This document shows positions 1-11,648 of a stretch of 64,000 bases of DNA, in pieces. Under the pieces are notes generated by a model, which did not search any database, was not told where the DNA came from, and was given only the letters and a program-made list of their open reading frames with translations. The position numbers were made by a program, and so were the translations under genes. Location: NCBI GenBank assembly GCA_963693305.1, contig OY855908.1:28594305-28658304 (forward strand), given 5' to 3'. Origin of the DNA: Meandrina meandrites (Eukaryota; Cnidaria; Anthozoa; Scleractinia; Meandrinidae). How positions within the stretch are numbered: position 1 is the first letter of the stretch; every line of letters begins with the position of its first letter.

Positions 1-102
1 GAGTGACACTGAGTCAGGTCTTTGACAAAATTAGCTTTAAAAGACTTTATATTCCTCTCACGTTTATTCAAACTTCACCATTTGTGGTTGGCACGCACCG
101 CC

Positions 103-2858
103 ATGGCACACCTTCCACTTTTGCTCGTTGTCTTTCTTTCAGCTCACACAGCGATGACGTTTGCTATGGAAAAAAGTACTCCCAGTCTTCATCGAAGTCC
201 AACAGGCGACCTTTCTTTTGGTAACTTTAAGCGGAATCCCTTCCACTACTTATGGGTAAAGAATATAACATGGTCCAAGGTGATAGATCAGTTGGACTGC
301 ACTTTCCTTTGTGTTGATGAACCAAAGTGTTATTCGATTAACGTGGCGGCTCATCCTGACTCAAATGGTCGTTATCTGTGTGAGTTGCTGGCCACTGACA
401 AGTACAGAGCTACTGTAAAGTTTCACGCCAATGCTACCTTCCATCATTACAGTCCTTGGGTAAGACACAAATGTTTTAAGTTTACTTTTTTCAGTTTTGT
501 TCGAGTAATAAATATAATTGTAGTCTCTCGGTAAATACAAAGAAAGTAGTCCTTATAACTAAATCTTTTCGTGCGTTATTTTCAGTCTCCATGTGAAAGC
601 GATCCTTGCAAGAACGGTGCCGACTGTGTTCCTGAATATGAATCAAACTCCTATCGCTGTCGCTGCAAGGGGGGATATCATGGAATTCACTGCGAAAACA
701 ATCTTACGAGAGGTACAATTTCAAAATGTCTAAATTCCTATTTTTAACACGAGTCTAGGGGAATTCTACAATACAAGACTCGATCGCTTTTCTCGGGACT
801 CCCGGGTCAGTGGGTAATTGCTGTCATGAGCTTTCAACCGACCACATGACGCCTTGCACCCTGCTATATGAATTCATCACAGAAAGCTTCCCTCAAATGA
901 AAAAGAATAATTTTCCTAGTGAGTGCCTTTATTCAGATTGTGCAATTAAACTGAAGAGAAGTCGCTCCAAAGTTAGGCTACGAGTAGACGGAAATTTTAC
1001 TTTGCAAAATTGCAAGTTCAAAGGCAAGGACATTCCCAAGCGGCAGAAAATCGTGGGGAATTTGAAATTCACAAAGCTGGTCGGCTATCTGTAAAACAGG
1101 AACAGGGAATCGGAGAATAGGAATGGCGAACGGGGAATGGGAATAGTGAATTTACTAAAAGGGTGAATCTCTAAAACGGAATTACTAAAAAGGGGAATCT
1201 CTAAATAGGAAATTGGGGAATGGGAGAACGGGAAATTTACCAAAAGGGTAAATCTCTAAAAGGGAAAAATACTTAAAAAAGGGAATCTCTGCAAGGGGAA
1301 TTACTAAAAGGGAGAATCTCTCAGTAAGACACTACCTCGCTGGAACCTCTATTTTCATTTGCCCGCTGTAAACACTACCTCTATTGTTATTCAGGGATAG
1401 GGGCATTGTTATGACCTGTTATCTATTGCTTGAAGAACCAATGAAGTAACTCATTCCGAGAGGTAGTGGGCGACCCCAATCTCTGAAAGGCAATTTTCTA
1501 AAACGGGGAATCTCTAAAACACGTAAATTACTAAAAGGGGGAATCTCTAAAAGGTGGAATTACTAAAACAGAAAATCTCTAAAATGGCGAATTTCCTTAA
1601 ACAGAAAATCTCTAAAATGGAAAATTTACTGAAACGAGGAATCTCTTACACAAGAAATTTACTTAAACGGAGAATTAACTAAAACGGGTAACTTACAGCA
1701 ACTTGTTACAGCTTGACTTACAAGCTTACAGCAAGCCGCATAAATCGATCTTAGTAACAGTTTCCATTTAGGACAATGTTTATCCAAGTAAAAAATAACC
1801 GCAATAGTAGACCTTAATTATTTTTTATGAAATAAAAGGCGTGATATATGTTAAATAGCGAAGTGTTTCAGGAACAGCGGCTGTTTAAGAAAAAATCGTT
1901 TTAGGAAAATCGTCCGCCATTCCGGTCTTGTCTGAACCATGACGTCACTCGCGAGCTTCGCTATAGCTGTTGTGTTCCTCCAGTAGCTTAAAATTTGATT
2001 GCTACAATAACCGGTCATATCAAAATGCGAAGCACGCACAAACACATCCAGGATAGACTGTTTTAAACTAAACAAAAGAAAACTATAGAATAAGTGACTA
2101 ATACTACGTAATTGTCAGGAGCACATTACAGGGTAATGTGCTCCTGTAATTGTGTAATTAATATTTCACGAGTTAACTAAAATCGCTCTAACAAGAAAGA
2201 GGACAAACCAATAATATGTTTTGTTTCAGGACGAGATTGTTCAGATCTGTTAAAATCAGGCCATACTCAGAGTGGATTGTACTCTGTCAACCCAGACGGT
2301 AGAGGATACTTTACTGTCTACTGTGACATGCTCACTGACGGTGGAGGCTGGACTGTCTTTCAGCGAAGACAAAATGGCTCAGAAGACTTCTATCGGGGAT
2401 GGAACGACTACAAAGCAGGCTTTGGTCAGCTGACTGCCGAGTTCTGGTTAGGAAACGACAATATCCACCGACTGACGGCCTCTAGACCGAGCTCTCTACG
2501 AGTGGAGCTGGAGGACTGGAACGGAGTTAAAGGGTATGCCAAATATGGCACGTTCAACATTAGTGATGAGCAGGCGCAGTATCGACTTGAAGTGGGTTCA
2601 TATTCAGGTACAGCGGGAGATTCGTTAACATATCATAACAACGTGGCGTTTAGTACGAAAGACAGAGATAATGACAGGTATGGTGGCAATTGTGCTGTAG
2701 ACTACACAGGCGCCTGGTGGTACAAACATTGCGACTACTCCAATCTAAATGGACAATACCTGGGCAATAAAATTGATAGGAGAGGAATCGAGTGGTGGCA
2801 TTTCAGACGTTATCTTTCGCTCAAATTCACTGAAATGAAACTGAGGCCGTCATCGTAG
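103..2858 (+). CDS. PAN/apple-EGF-fibrinogen-domain secreted protein, copy 1
   Basis: Three coding exons are visible: 103-459, 586-712 and 2230-2858, with GT/AG borders (donors GTAAGA and GTACAA, acceptors TTTTCAG and GTTTCAG) and intron phases 0 and 1; the product is 370 residues. Exon 1 gives a hydrophobic signal peptide (MAHLPLLLVVFL...) and a PAN/apple-like module (DCTFLC, PKCYSIN, LCELL). Exon 2 is one six-cysteine EGF-like domain. Exon 3 is a fibrinogen-related domain with VYCDM, GGWTVFQRR, WNDYKAGFG, EFWLGN, the calcium-site motif DRDND and the LKFTEMKLRP end. Proteins of this build (ficolin, tachylectin and fibroleukin relatives) are extracellular, calcium-dependent glycan or pathogen binders. 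That role here is inferred from the family, not shown. The ATG at 103 was chosen because it opens the signal peptide and is shared by all three copies. Confidence 0.88.
1096..1700. repeat. Degenerate minisatellite in intron 2 of copy 1
   Basis: Two short phrases alternate for about 600 bp: GGGAATCTCTAAAA and GGAATTTACTAAAA, with many point changes, so the period is roughly 25-35 bp. The array is split by a MITE-like repeat at 1330-1468. The same array, MITE included, sits in intron 2 of copy 3 (about 40402-41025), so it predates the duplication of copies 1 and 3. Confidence 0.75.
1330..1468. mobile_element. Short MITE-like repeat, CACTACCTC ends
   Basis: A 139-bp unit begins CACTACCTC and ends GAGGTAGTG, so its ends are inverted repeats of about 9 bp. 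It has two relatives in the window, at 40660-40798 (same intron of copy 3) and 38539-38676 (unrelated flank). The third location shows that it is a dispersed repeat and not only part of the intron. No coding capacity. Confidence 0.6.
1701..2229. other. Rest of intron 2, copy 1
   Basis: Non-coding intron DNA, almost identical to 41026-41511 in copy 3. A short inverted repeat with GAGCACATTACAGGGTAATG followed by TGCTC lies near 2118-2142 and is absent from copy 3. It ends in the exon 3 acceptor TTTGTTTCAG. Confidence 0.6.
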
Positions 2859-3168
2859 AAAGCATACCAATAACAGGTTTAATCCTATTAGTGACGTAAA
2901 TACCAACATGTCACTGATCTTTACTCATTGCATCTTTTAAAAAATTTGGTCGATCACAATAAGCAATTAGTTTTGCATTATTTGAGTGACGAGAAATGGA
3001 GTTGTTGTGATTGTAGATTTTATAACTTCAGTTTCCATTTTAAATTTGAGATTACAAAATTGTAATTTTAACCGGGAACCTCATTTTTTTTTCGTATCAC
3101 TGATCCTTTCTTAAGAATAACAGATGAAATTCTCATATTAGCCATTGTTGATAACTTTACTCAGATAA

Positions 3169-3263
3169 TAGCCTGGGTACCAGTCTTTTTCCTTCTGGGA
3201 GCGCGAGCTTTCACGCGCCTCTCGCTCAAGATGTCGAACAGAAGACGAATGGTACCCAGGCTA
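3169..3263. mobile_element. Palindromic MITE, TAGCCTGGGTACCA ends
   Basis: A 95-bp unit with perfect 14-bp terminal inverted repeats TAGCCTGGGTACCA...TGGTACCCAGGCTA and an inner GCGCGAGCTTTCACGCGC hairpin. Equivalent copies are at 31378-31473 and 42423-42518, at the same place behind each paralogue, so the insertion is older than the gene duplications. Confidence 0.65.
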
Positions 3264-3639
3264 CTTCGCTGTACTCAGGTTAGTCTCTCTTCAAGTTATT
3301 TTAATTAATCTGTCACAAACCTGTTCGCATCAATTTGCAAATAGGGTTTGTTAAATTTTATTTTAGATTCCTTTAATTATCCTTATAGACTTCCATTCAA
3401 TCTCGTTTTTTTAATGTCAAGCTAGTCGATTACCCGTTGATTTATGGAAATGGAGGGAATAGTTTTAATCAGTACTGGATCCAATCAAAACTGTTTGACT
3501 TCGCTAATCCAAACAGTAAATGTTAAAGCATTAAAATTAGTAATGAAAAACGATGTGGCGTGGTGCTCGTTCTAAGATTGCGATCCATTGTGGTATATTC
3601 TTGTTCGAGTAAATTTGTATAGTGCAGTAGAGAACAGTA

Positions 3640-3657
3640 AGTAACTAAGTAACTAAG

Positions 3658-3698
<41 letters not shown>

Positions 3699-3909
3699 GA
3701 CTAACTGACTAACTGACTGACTGACTGACTGACTGACTAACTAACTGTTTGACTGATTGACTGACTGACTGACTGTTTGACTGTTTGACTGACTGACTGA
3801 CTGACTGACTGACTAACTAACTGTTTGACTGACTGACTGACTGACTGACTGACTGACTGACTGACTGACTGACTGACTGACTGACTGACTGACTGACCGA
3901 CTGACCGTA
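3640..3909. repeat. (CTAA)n/(CTGA)n tetranucleotide array
   Basis: About 270 bp of AACT units that change into GACT units, with a few TTTGACTG interruptions. The same array lies behind copy 2 (31817-32027) and is missing behind copy 3, where the flanks are joined near 42780. Confidence 0.9.
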
Positions 3910-5135
3910 AGTAACGAAGTTAGTAGCTAAGTAACTAAGCTAGCTAAGCAAGTAATGGCTCAAATTTCATCTGAGAAACGTTTACACCCGACGAGCCAAA
4001 CAATTACCGGGCATTCGATTTTTCAAAAAAATCGATTGTGTCATAGTAAAGTTGGCGGACTTAACCTGAAGGAAAAAGAAGAGGATTAAAAATATATCAG
4101 TAAATGGCATCAAGAAGAGTTGGATTTCATCAGTTAATAGAAAAATTGTTCAACGATAACTTACCTGAACCAAGATTAGGATCATTGTCTATTGTGCGAA
4201 ACAGATTTTGCCGTCTATTAATAATACCCGACGTTCACGCCATTTTCAACAACATGTTGAGATTTTACTTTCAGATAAGTTTAACCTCAGTGAGTTTAAA
4301 TGGCATTCTGATTTCTGTTAGTATTAATGTTTCTAGCGTTTTTAGTCCTGCTTGATGAAGGGCGAGGAGAGCCCACGATAAGAGTTAAAGGATCGTTGAG
4401 AAATTCCGGTCCGTACCCAGATATATAGTTTAAGGACTGTTAGAGAGATTCCAGTCCGTGGCCCGTTGTTTTGTTCAATGATCGTTGAGGTCATTACGGC
4501 CCGTATAGCGAAGGGTTCCGTCGTAACGTGATCCATTTACGTCATTTTCAATTAAGGCCAATAGCGTGATGTAAAAACAAATCATGTTTAAAAAATCCGA
4601 TTGTTTAAAGTTTTACTACCGAACAGTGTCTGAACGTTTTACGCTGAAAAACTAGAATGTCATTCTAAGGTGACTTTTAGTAATCGCGAGAAGCTAGTAT
4701 AATACGAGAAATAATTTGCCAACGATTCTTTTGATCAGTTGGTTTCATGTTTGGATTCCGGTACTTTGATTTTTGTCGTTCTTAGTTAGGAGGAAGTTGT
4801 AGAAATGTTTGTTTAATTCTTGTATCAGCAGTATGAGAGGAAGAATAGATAGAAAAATGGAAAAGCCAGCGTATATCATAACTGTTACGAGCGTTGAAGT
4901 GCAACTGTAACCTGCACTAGCCTTTTGTTACCCGTATTGTTTTGCAAAGCTTAGATTTCGTTCTATCCAATAGAGTTTTAGAAATGTTTGCTCAATCATT
5001 GTAAATATGCTTTTTGGGTTATGTTTGTTGGTCTTCAATAGAGTTGTACTGCAAAGTGTTATTTGGCTACAGATTAAAGTCTACGTTGGAACCAAGTTCT
5101 GTCTACTGTTCTAGTCATCTCCGAAGACTTTGCTT

Positions 5136-6360
5136 GAAAAACCTTCACAATTCCCAGAAACTACCTCAGATTGGTTGCTATCAGGCATTTTCTAAGTCTA
5201 TATTAATAGTGCTTCTCAAAAAACACAAAGAACTTTAATCCCCCCTGATGATACCGATCACCTAATTTTTGGGGTCTGGCTCATGGACTACCTGGAATGA
5301 TGAAATAGGTTTCCAACATTTTTTTGCTTGCAGCAGTGCAAGAATTTTCTTCTTTCTATTTCATTTGCGCTGCATGGAATTTTTTTCTTCTCACAAGCGC
5401 TAGAGCGTCATTTTTAAGGGATAAGGGATATTTTTAAAACATATATTCTTATAAAAAAGAGTGTACTTATTATTCAATCGCTCACATAATGATAGTAATG
5501 TGCGAAAATGTCACACCCAACCAAAACCAATCATCAGATCATCTGGCCACTAAAACTGTCACAACTTAAATTCCCGAAAACGCAGCCACAATAATCAAAA
5601 TTCCATGTTGAGAGTGCGGTAGGTATGTTTTTTCTTCTCAGAAAAACAGTAAGTCAACATCCGCAACAAATAATAAGAAACGTTTATAGAAGTTCCATGC
5701 AAATAAACCGACGCGTTCAAACAAAAGAAAGTTGTGAAAAGATCTCACCTATTAATGATAGACAAACATTTACTCGGGGAGCGTGTGCGGCACTTTTTAG
5801 TCTATTAATTTCATTTATTATCTTTACAATGTTCATTTCTGTGAGGGCAACGACGCGATGGAACGTAATAACCGACCGAAATACTAGCAAAAGATTTCAG
5901 ATTATTATTAACTTACGGGCTGGTTGTTGCCTGTGTTCAGATGAGATAAACAATCAAAAGCTAAAGGTTATTGAACAATGAAAAAGTTTGACAAAGGACT
6001 CTGCTATAAATGATAAAAGGAATGATGAAATGATGAAAGGAAATGTAACTATTGGCATAAAGAATTAGAGATGAGAAGAAGATTCTTTCTCAAAAGAAGC
6101 TGTTCAGACCATTTTCGCAAGGAACACGAGAATGGCCGCCCTAAGATATACCGCGAAGAAACATGACTTCTTTCTCGCGACTTCTTTCGAAGAAAGAAGT
6201 ATGCAATCGAAGGAGCAAACGGTTTAAAGCGTTAAACGCATTTTTCCCCTCTCATCGGTAATGTTGTTTGGGGAGACTGGTGGGGAATGGCTGCCGAGTA
6301 TACGTGCCTTTTAAAGCTCCTCGGGTTTCTCGAAATTTATCGCTCAAATTATCCTAGCCT
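5136..6360. other. No gene recognised
   Basis: AT-rich DNA. An open frame of 118 codons at 5625-5981 includes one hydrophobic stretch but has no recognisable motif, no splice context and no copy elsewhere in the window. I treat it as chance. Confidence 0.5.
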
Positions 6361-7204
6361 ATGGACAGTCCTTCAGTATCTGGTAAAAGAAAAGTCAGTT
6401 TGATTTCACCTAACAGGAAGGACACGAGAAGAAGAATTCTGCGAATTTTAGTGAGAACGACGAAGCGCTTACCGCTCTTGACATGGCTGGCGTTATCTAA
6501 GTTGGAGAAACTTGATACGATTGAAAAACGCCTGGACAGCATGATTGCCTCTATCTCCAGCATTGAAGAAACTGTCGGCCGTCTCGATAAGGACGTTTTA
6601 ACTTTGAAGAAGAAGACCAGTAAGACCTAGACGAGGGTCAACGAACTCGAGGAAGGTGCAAAATTTAAGGAAACAGAACTTTCTCACGTCAAGCGCGACA
6701 CTGAGAAAGCCCAGTTTGATACCAAGAACTAAGAAAGCAAGTTCTGTATCTGGAGGCCTATAGCAGGCGAGAGAACTTGAAGTTTGCTGGAATACCGGAA
6801 AGTGTTCCTGAAGGTCAACAGATGGAAAACACTAAAGAGCTAGTATACGAGTTCCTGGAGAAAGAACTAACAATTGCCAATCTGCGAGACCGTATTGAAT
6901 TTCAAAGAATTCACCGGCTGGGGAAGCCGAGTTGGAAGGGTCCGCGACTAATCATCGCCAGATTTCTGAGGTTTAGCAACCGAGAAGAAGTTTTGAGTCA
7001 AGCCCGCGCGAATCCGGGATTAAGGAGAAAGATTTGTATGTGTACGATGACCTGCCGAAGGAACTGTACGACCTGAGGAAGAAGCAAGTAGAAAAGTTAA
7101 AGCAAGCAAAGAAGAATGGTTTCTCTGCTCGCTTCAGCAAGTCACAACCGGATAAACATTTTGTAAATGGTAAATATATTGCTCCGGACGAACCTATTTC
7201 ATAG
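6361..7204 (+). pseudogene. L1-type LINE ORF1-like remnant
   Basis: Three consecutive fragments in different frames read like the nucleic-acid chaperone ORF1 of L1-type LINEs (transposase-22 family). First is a coiled-coil part (LEKLDTIEKRLDSMIASI, 6361-6630). Next comes an RRM-like part (MKFAGIPE, ELVYEFLEKEL, IEFQRIHRLGK, IIARFLRFSNREEVL, 6777-7020). Last is a C-terminal part (YDDLPKELYDLRKKQVEKL to VNGKYIAPDEP, about 7018-7204). In-frame stops and at least one frameshift separate them, so it is dead. No ORF2 follows directly. Confidence 0.65.
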
Positions 7205-7692
7205 ATTTTCTGACTTTAATGTTTTTTGTTTTCTTTTCTGCTATGATAATTTCTTAATTTTGCCAGAAACAACTTTTGTTTCAATTCAAATTAGATAGGG
7301 TCTAGATAGCACCTAATAGAACACACCTCGTAGAATGATATGTTAATTATTTAAAAAATAGGCTGGTCGAAATATGCTTTTGTAAATAAGAAGGCACCTC
7401 GACGGAGCATACCATCTAGCACGCCACTCGGTAAGAGTTAATAGGATGCCCACACATCGCGCTTTGGGGCTGTTGGTGAGTAGAATGTCCAAGTATATTA
7501 TATGTGTTTTTTTGAGTCGACCAGCACCTCATTGAACATCTCACATGATTGGCCATAAGAACAATAGGACAAAGGGCACAAACAATGCCCCTATCCCTGA
7601 AGACAATGAGCAATATTGTTTTAGAAATCCTCTGAAATTAGAGGTTCACAAGAGGTACTGGACTACTCGTTTTTTTTGTGTTGTAATTACTT
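7205..7692. other. No gene recognised
   Basis: Nothing recognisable. It ends at the 8-bp target duplication CTTTAATC (7693-7700) of the foldback element. Confidence 0.5.
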
Positions 7693-7700
7693 CTTTAATC

Positions 7701-10225
7701 ACAGGGAGCCCGGACAAACTGTTTGTTTGCACATTAGCATTTTTGTGTATATTAGCATTTTTATAGCAAATGTATAGGATTTACTGAACGGCTCGCAGAA
7801 TTGCGTGTAATAACGTAAAATATGAACAAATACATGCTAAATAAACGTAAGTTTACCTTACCAGTTTTGTGGTGTGGTTCTTTTGGCTCGAAATTGCGAA
7901 TTTGAGCGGTTTGAAGGATTTCGCGTTTGCTGCTTTCTACATACATGTATATAATTATAACGAAAGGGTGGAAACTCCAACAGCTCCAAATTCGAACAGC
8001 TCCAGCGCCGAGGCGATTTTCGACCAGAAAATCCCATCGCACAGCTTTCAAACTGAGCAACATGTAAGAGGAAGGTTTGAGGAATCTTCTCGTATTGTTC
8101 GATCGAAAATTCATCCAAACGGCCGAGAGCTAGCCTTCGAACAAAAATGGGCAACCAAAAATTTTAAGCCGTCCGAATGCGTAGCGACAAAAAGTTGTGC
8201 CGAAGAGAATTTGCTATTCCCTAGCCTCTTTCTGATTGGATACAATTAAACAATGGTCGTTCAAGATTTCGTCCTGTGGATAGGTGGGCAAAGGCAAAAT
8301 CAATACTCACTAGCATGGGTAGTGATGTCAATGGTCCGACACAACCCAAGGACCCTTACATAATTACGACGGCGACAACGTAATCATTAATATGCGTAGT
8401 TAATATCTTTATGCGTCGTCGGTTGTAATTATAAAATACTCAAATTGACTTAAGAATCGAGAAAGCATCTGCACGGGAGTTTCACATCTAGGTGCGTTGT
8501 TTAATCATCATGTGCAAAACAACGAGTTAAACGGAAAAATTTTGATGAGTTTGTTCTCCCACTACTATAAAATAATTCTTTTTTTTTTGGCAAAATGAAT
8601 GCTGTCTCAAGATATCTTTAGAGCTAGCTTCAAAAGTGGACGACATACCGAAAAGATCAGATGCTTTCTCGATTCTTAAGTCAATTTGAGTATTTTATAA
8701 TTACAACCGACGACGCATAAAAATATTAACTACGCATATTAATGATTACGTTGTCGCCGTCGTAATTATGTAAGGGTCCTTGGGTTGTGTCGGACCATTG
8801 ACATCACTACCCATGCTAGTGAGTATTGATTTTGCCTTTGCCCACCTATCCACGGGACGAAATCTTGAACGACCATTGTTTAATTGTATCCAATCAGAAA
8901 GAGGCTAGGGAATAGCAAATTCCCTTCGGCACAACTTTTTGTCGCTACGCATTCGGACGGCTTAAAATTTTTGGTTGCCCGTTTTTGTTCGAAGGCTAGC
9001 TCTCGGCCGTTTGGATGAATTTTCGATCGAACAATACGAGAAGATTCCTCAAACCTTCCTCTTACATGTTGCTCAGTTTGAAAGCTGTGCGATGGGATTT
9101 TCTGGTCGAAAATCGCCTCGGCGCTGGAGCTGTTCGAATTTGGAGCTGTTGGAGTTTCAACCCTTTCGTTATAATTATATATGTAGAAAGCAGCAAACGC
9201 GAAATCCTTCAAACCGCTCAAATTCGCAATTTCGAGCCAAAAGAACCACACCACAAAACTGGTAAGGTAAACTTACGTTTATTTAGCATGTATTTGTTCA
9301 TATATAGAGGATATTACACGGTGGCGAGAAGATATGAATTTTATGTTCGAGTGGCAGAAACGATATCTCACGAGTGAGCGCAGCGAACGAGTGAGATATC
9401 GTTTTTGCCACGAGAACATAAAATTCATATCTTTGAGCCAACGTGTAATGTTCTTTTTATTATATGGAGACCACATGTAATTGAAAGTGCCGATTTTTAT
9501 TTCATTGTTTTCGAAAAATCGAGCAAGATTTACACATATCGCCGTTCGTCTTCACAGAAAATACAAAGCACCCGTGTCCAGGATATAGAAACACTAACTG
9601 AATTCCAATCAAACAAAATACATGAAATATTTGACAACTAAATATCGTAACACATAAGAACTGAAAACATCACTGACTTTTGACTTGAATCCGATGCGGC
9701 AATGTCTTGACGGCCGATAGTTTTCAACTGCTTTTGTTTTCTTCTTTACAACATTTTGCACTTTGTGAAATTCCTTGCGAAGAATTCTCTCTAAAAGCCT
9801 TCAAATCGTCAAGGTTTCCATTACCATGTTCTCGTCCTTGAGTTTTTCGGAAAACTCATTCTTTTTCGTCGCTTAATAAACAAATTAAACCTGGTTGTCG
9901 ATGCTTGCTCACAACAAACCTGAACGACACAAGAAACCAAGTTCATTCAACAAAGTAGAAATGGCGCGAATCGTGACGTCAATGAGCGATATGACACTCG
10001 CAAGCGTATCATACGGAAAATACGCCACTCAGGTCCCGGATGGAGTGGCGTATGGATTCTACGAGTGGTTTAGTTCCCAGTAAAACACTCTCGTCCATAT
10101 AATAATTTACGTTATTACACGCAATTCTGCGAGCCGTTCAGTAAATCCTATACATTTGCTATAAAAATGCTAATATACACAAAAATGCTAATGTGCAAAC
10201 AAACAGTTTGTCCGGGCTCCCTGTG
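7701..10225. mobile_element. Foldback hAT-like DNA transposon with about 770-bp inverted arms
   Basis: The left arm (7701 to about 8471) and the right arm (about 8657-10225, interrupted by an insertion at 9302-10108) are near-identical inverted repeats around a loop of about 185 bp. The tips read ACAGGGAGCCCGGACAAACT and its complement. The element is flanked by an exact 8-bp repeat, CTTTAATC, at 7693-7700 and 10226-10233. An 8-bp duplication and CAGGG-type ends are typical of hAT elements. The two mirror-image open frames in the arms (7869-8249 plus, 8880-9254 minus) exist because the arms are palindromic and match no transposase I know. I call it non-autonomous. Confidence 0.8.
9302..10108. 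mobile_element. About 0.8-kb element nested in the right arm
   Basis: Comparing the two arms shows an extra block of about 0.8 kb in the right arm, bordered by TATA-like sequence (TTCATATATAGAGGATATT on the left, CCATATAATAATTTACG on the right). It starts with a foldback at 9331-9433, where AGATATGAATTTTATGTTC and GATATCTCAC recur inverted around GAGTGAGCGCAGCGAAC. No transposase is seen. The arm comparison gives the insertion with certainty, but the exact edges are uncertain by a few bases. Confidence 0.6.
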
Positions 10226-10811
10226 CTTTAATCTTTATTCATGTTCCTCCCTTTGGGGAATATTTGTTGACTTTGACTTGTTATTTTAACTCGAACTGCG
10301 CATAAGTATGTTCTCTTTCGCCTTAATTTACTCACTTATAATGTTCTTAGTCGTTGTCACTCTATTCAGTTATTTATTGTATTTATTATTTATTGTCAGA
10401 ACTTCGAAGCGGCTGAGGTAGATTTTAAGATGTAACTGCAATTGTAGCAAAGAATTTTGGATGTCTGTTGTTTCTTGGCTAAATGGTGTAGGAACAAATT
10501 AACATCTGTTAAATGAATGTGATATTCTTTTTGGTCTGTTGCATACAAGATCACACTGGCTTCTGCTTAATCACATTATTATTATGGGAAAACAAGTAAT
10601 ATATCAAAGTCGTCTAAAAAAATGCAAACCTATACTAACTCATTTAGAAAACAAACTAAAGAGTATAGAAAGAATTGAATGTAACATTGCCATAAGAAAC
10701 AATAGACAAGAAATACATAAGAAAAAGTGGCACCCTCTAGAGAACATCAGTTTAATTTAAATCGAAAACAGAAGGAGAACATCAGAACATCAATCTTCTG
10801 TTCAGTTTTTT
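10226..10811 (+). other. Possible LINE ORF2 3'-end remnant
   Basis: Within otherwise featureless DNA, the frame 10539-10760 (KQVIYQSRLKKCKPILTH, RNNRQEIHKKKWHPL) resembles the extreme C-terminus of L1-type ORF2 proteins as I remember them. It is too short and too degraded for a firm call. Confidence 0.25.
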
Positions 10812-10889
10812 TAATTATTTATTTATTTACTTATCTATTTATTTATTTATTTATTTATATTTATTTATTTATTTATTTATTTATTCTTT
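10812..10889. repeat. (TTTA)n microsatellite
   Basis: About 18 units of ATTT/TTTA with a few substitutions. It could be the A/T-rich tail of the LINE remnant just before it. Confidence 0.85.
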
Positions 10890-11057
10890 TCATCACTTGG
10901 AATACAGTCTCCGACTTTGTGTAAATGTAAATGTAACATAGTAGTTAACGTAGTAACGTCGATGTAAGTAGGTTTGTAAATGTAGTTGCATCTATGTACC
11001 CATATGTAATCGTAAGTAAGTTAATGTAAGTTTATGTAAGTGTGCGTAAGAAAGTGT

Positions 11058-11298
11058 AAAAATGTTATCCAATAAAAAAGGTAATGTTGTTGGTTGATAC
11101 TTCGAGTTGGTGTCTAAAGAATGAGAACGAATATTCCGCGTTTCACTCTAAAGAATTTAAACCGAATATTCCGCGCCTCGCTCTAAAGCATCACACGAAA
11201 TAATTTGCGTTTCGTTCAAAGCATCAGACCGAATATTCCGCGCTTCGATCAGTAGTATCAGACCGAATCACCGAACAGTCTGCGTTTCGCCAAAAAGT
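11058..11298. repeat. Degenerate tandem array, CCGAATATTCCGCGTTTCG
   Basis: About five units of 40-50 bp share the core GACCGAATATTCCGCG(T/C)TTCG and CTCTAAAGCATCA. Non-coding. Confidence 0.6.
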
Positions 11299-11648
11299 AC
11301 CATTTGCCTGCACACGTTTAAAGAACGAGTAATAGATAGTATGGCTTGTATCATTCCTGGGTTTGCTCACCGACTTTTGTGCTTTACATTATATTCATGC
11401 GTTAGTTTTCCTGTTTGATCTTGGTGTTTGTAGTTCTTTTGCGACTCGTGTCGAGTTGTGACGAGTCGCCATAACCGTATCATTTGTTTGCACACGTTTA
11501 TAGAACGAGTAATACATAGTATGACTTGTATCATGCCTGGGTGTGCTCCCCGGTTTTTGTGCTTTACATTCATGAGCAGTTTTCCTGTTTGGTCTTGGTG
11601 TTTCTAGTTCTTTTGCGACTCTTGTTGAGTTGTGGCGAGTGGTGAACA
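11299..11648. repeat. 180-bp tandem duplication
   Basis: Two units of about 180 bp (starting CATTTGCCTGCACACG at 11301 and CATTTGTTTGCACACG at 11481) share the phrases AGAACGAGTAATA, CTTGTATCAT and TTTTCCTGTTTG. The minus-strand open frames here are by-products of the repeat. Confidence 0.75.

Larger units (their letters stand above)
2859..5135. repeat. 3' flank of copy 1, duplicated behind copies 2 and 3
   Basis: This stretch is homologous to 31086-33265 and 42141-43938. It shows that the duplicated unit includes the gene and about 2 kb downstream. It holds the palindromic MITE at 3169-3263 and the tetranucleotide array at 3640-3909. No long open frame looks like a gene. Short frames such as 4104-4355 and 5014-5238 are not preserved as coding sequence in the other copies. 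Confidence 0.7.

Noticed and set aside
810..1094. 94-codon frame in intron 2, also present at 40117-40401
   Set aside because: It is conserved because the whole intron is duplicated; the matching part of copy 2 is full of indels and stops.
4342..4536. Minus-strand frames conserved at 4342-4536 and 32465-32659
   Set aside because: The third paralogue does not keep them open, and the similarity extends equally over non-coding flanks.
5625..5981. 118-codon open frame with a hydrophobic stretch
   Set aside because: No domain, no splice or promoter context and no copy elsewhere in the window.
7869..9254. Two mirror-image open frames of about 125 codons in the foldback element
   Set aside because: They are the same DNA in inverted arms. 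The other strand is open too, and the translation shows no motif, so selection on protein is not supported.
10539..10760. A firm LINE ORF2 gene call
   Set aside because: Only about 70 codons of weak resemblance, so it was kept as a low-confidence remnant.
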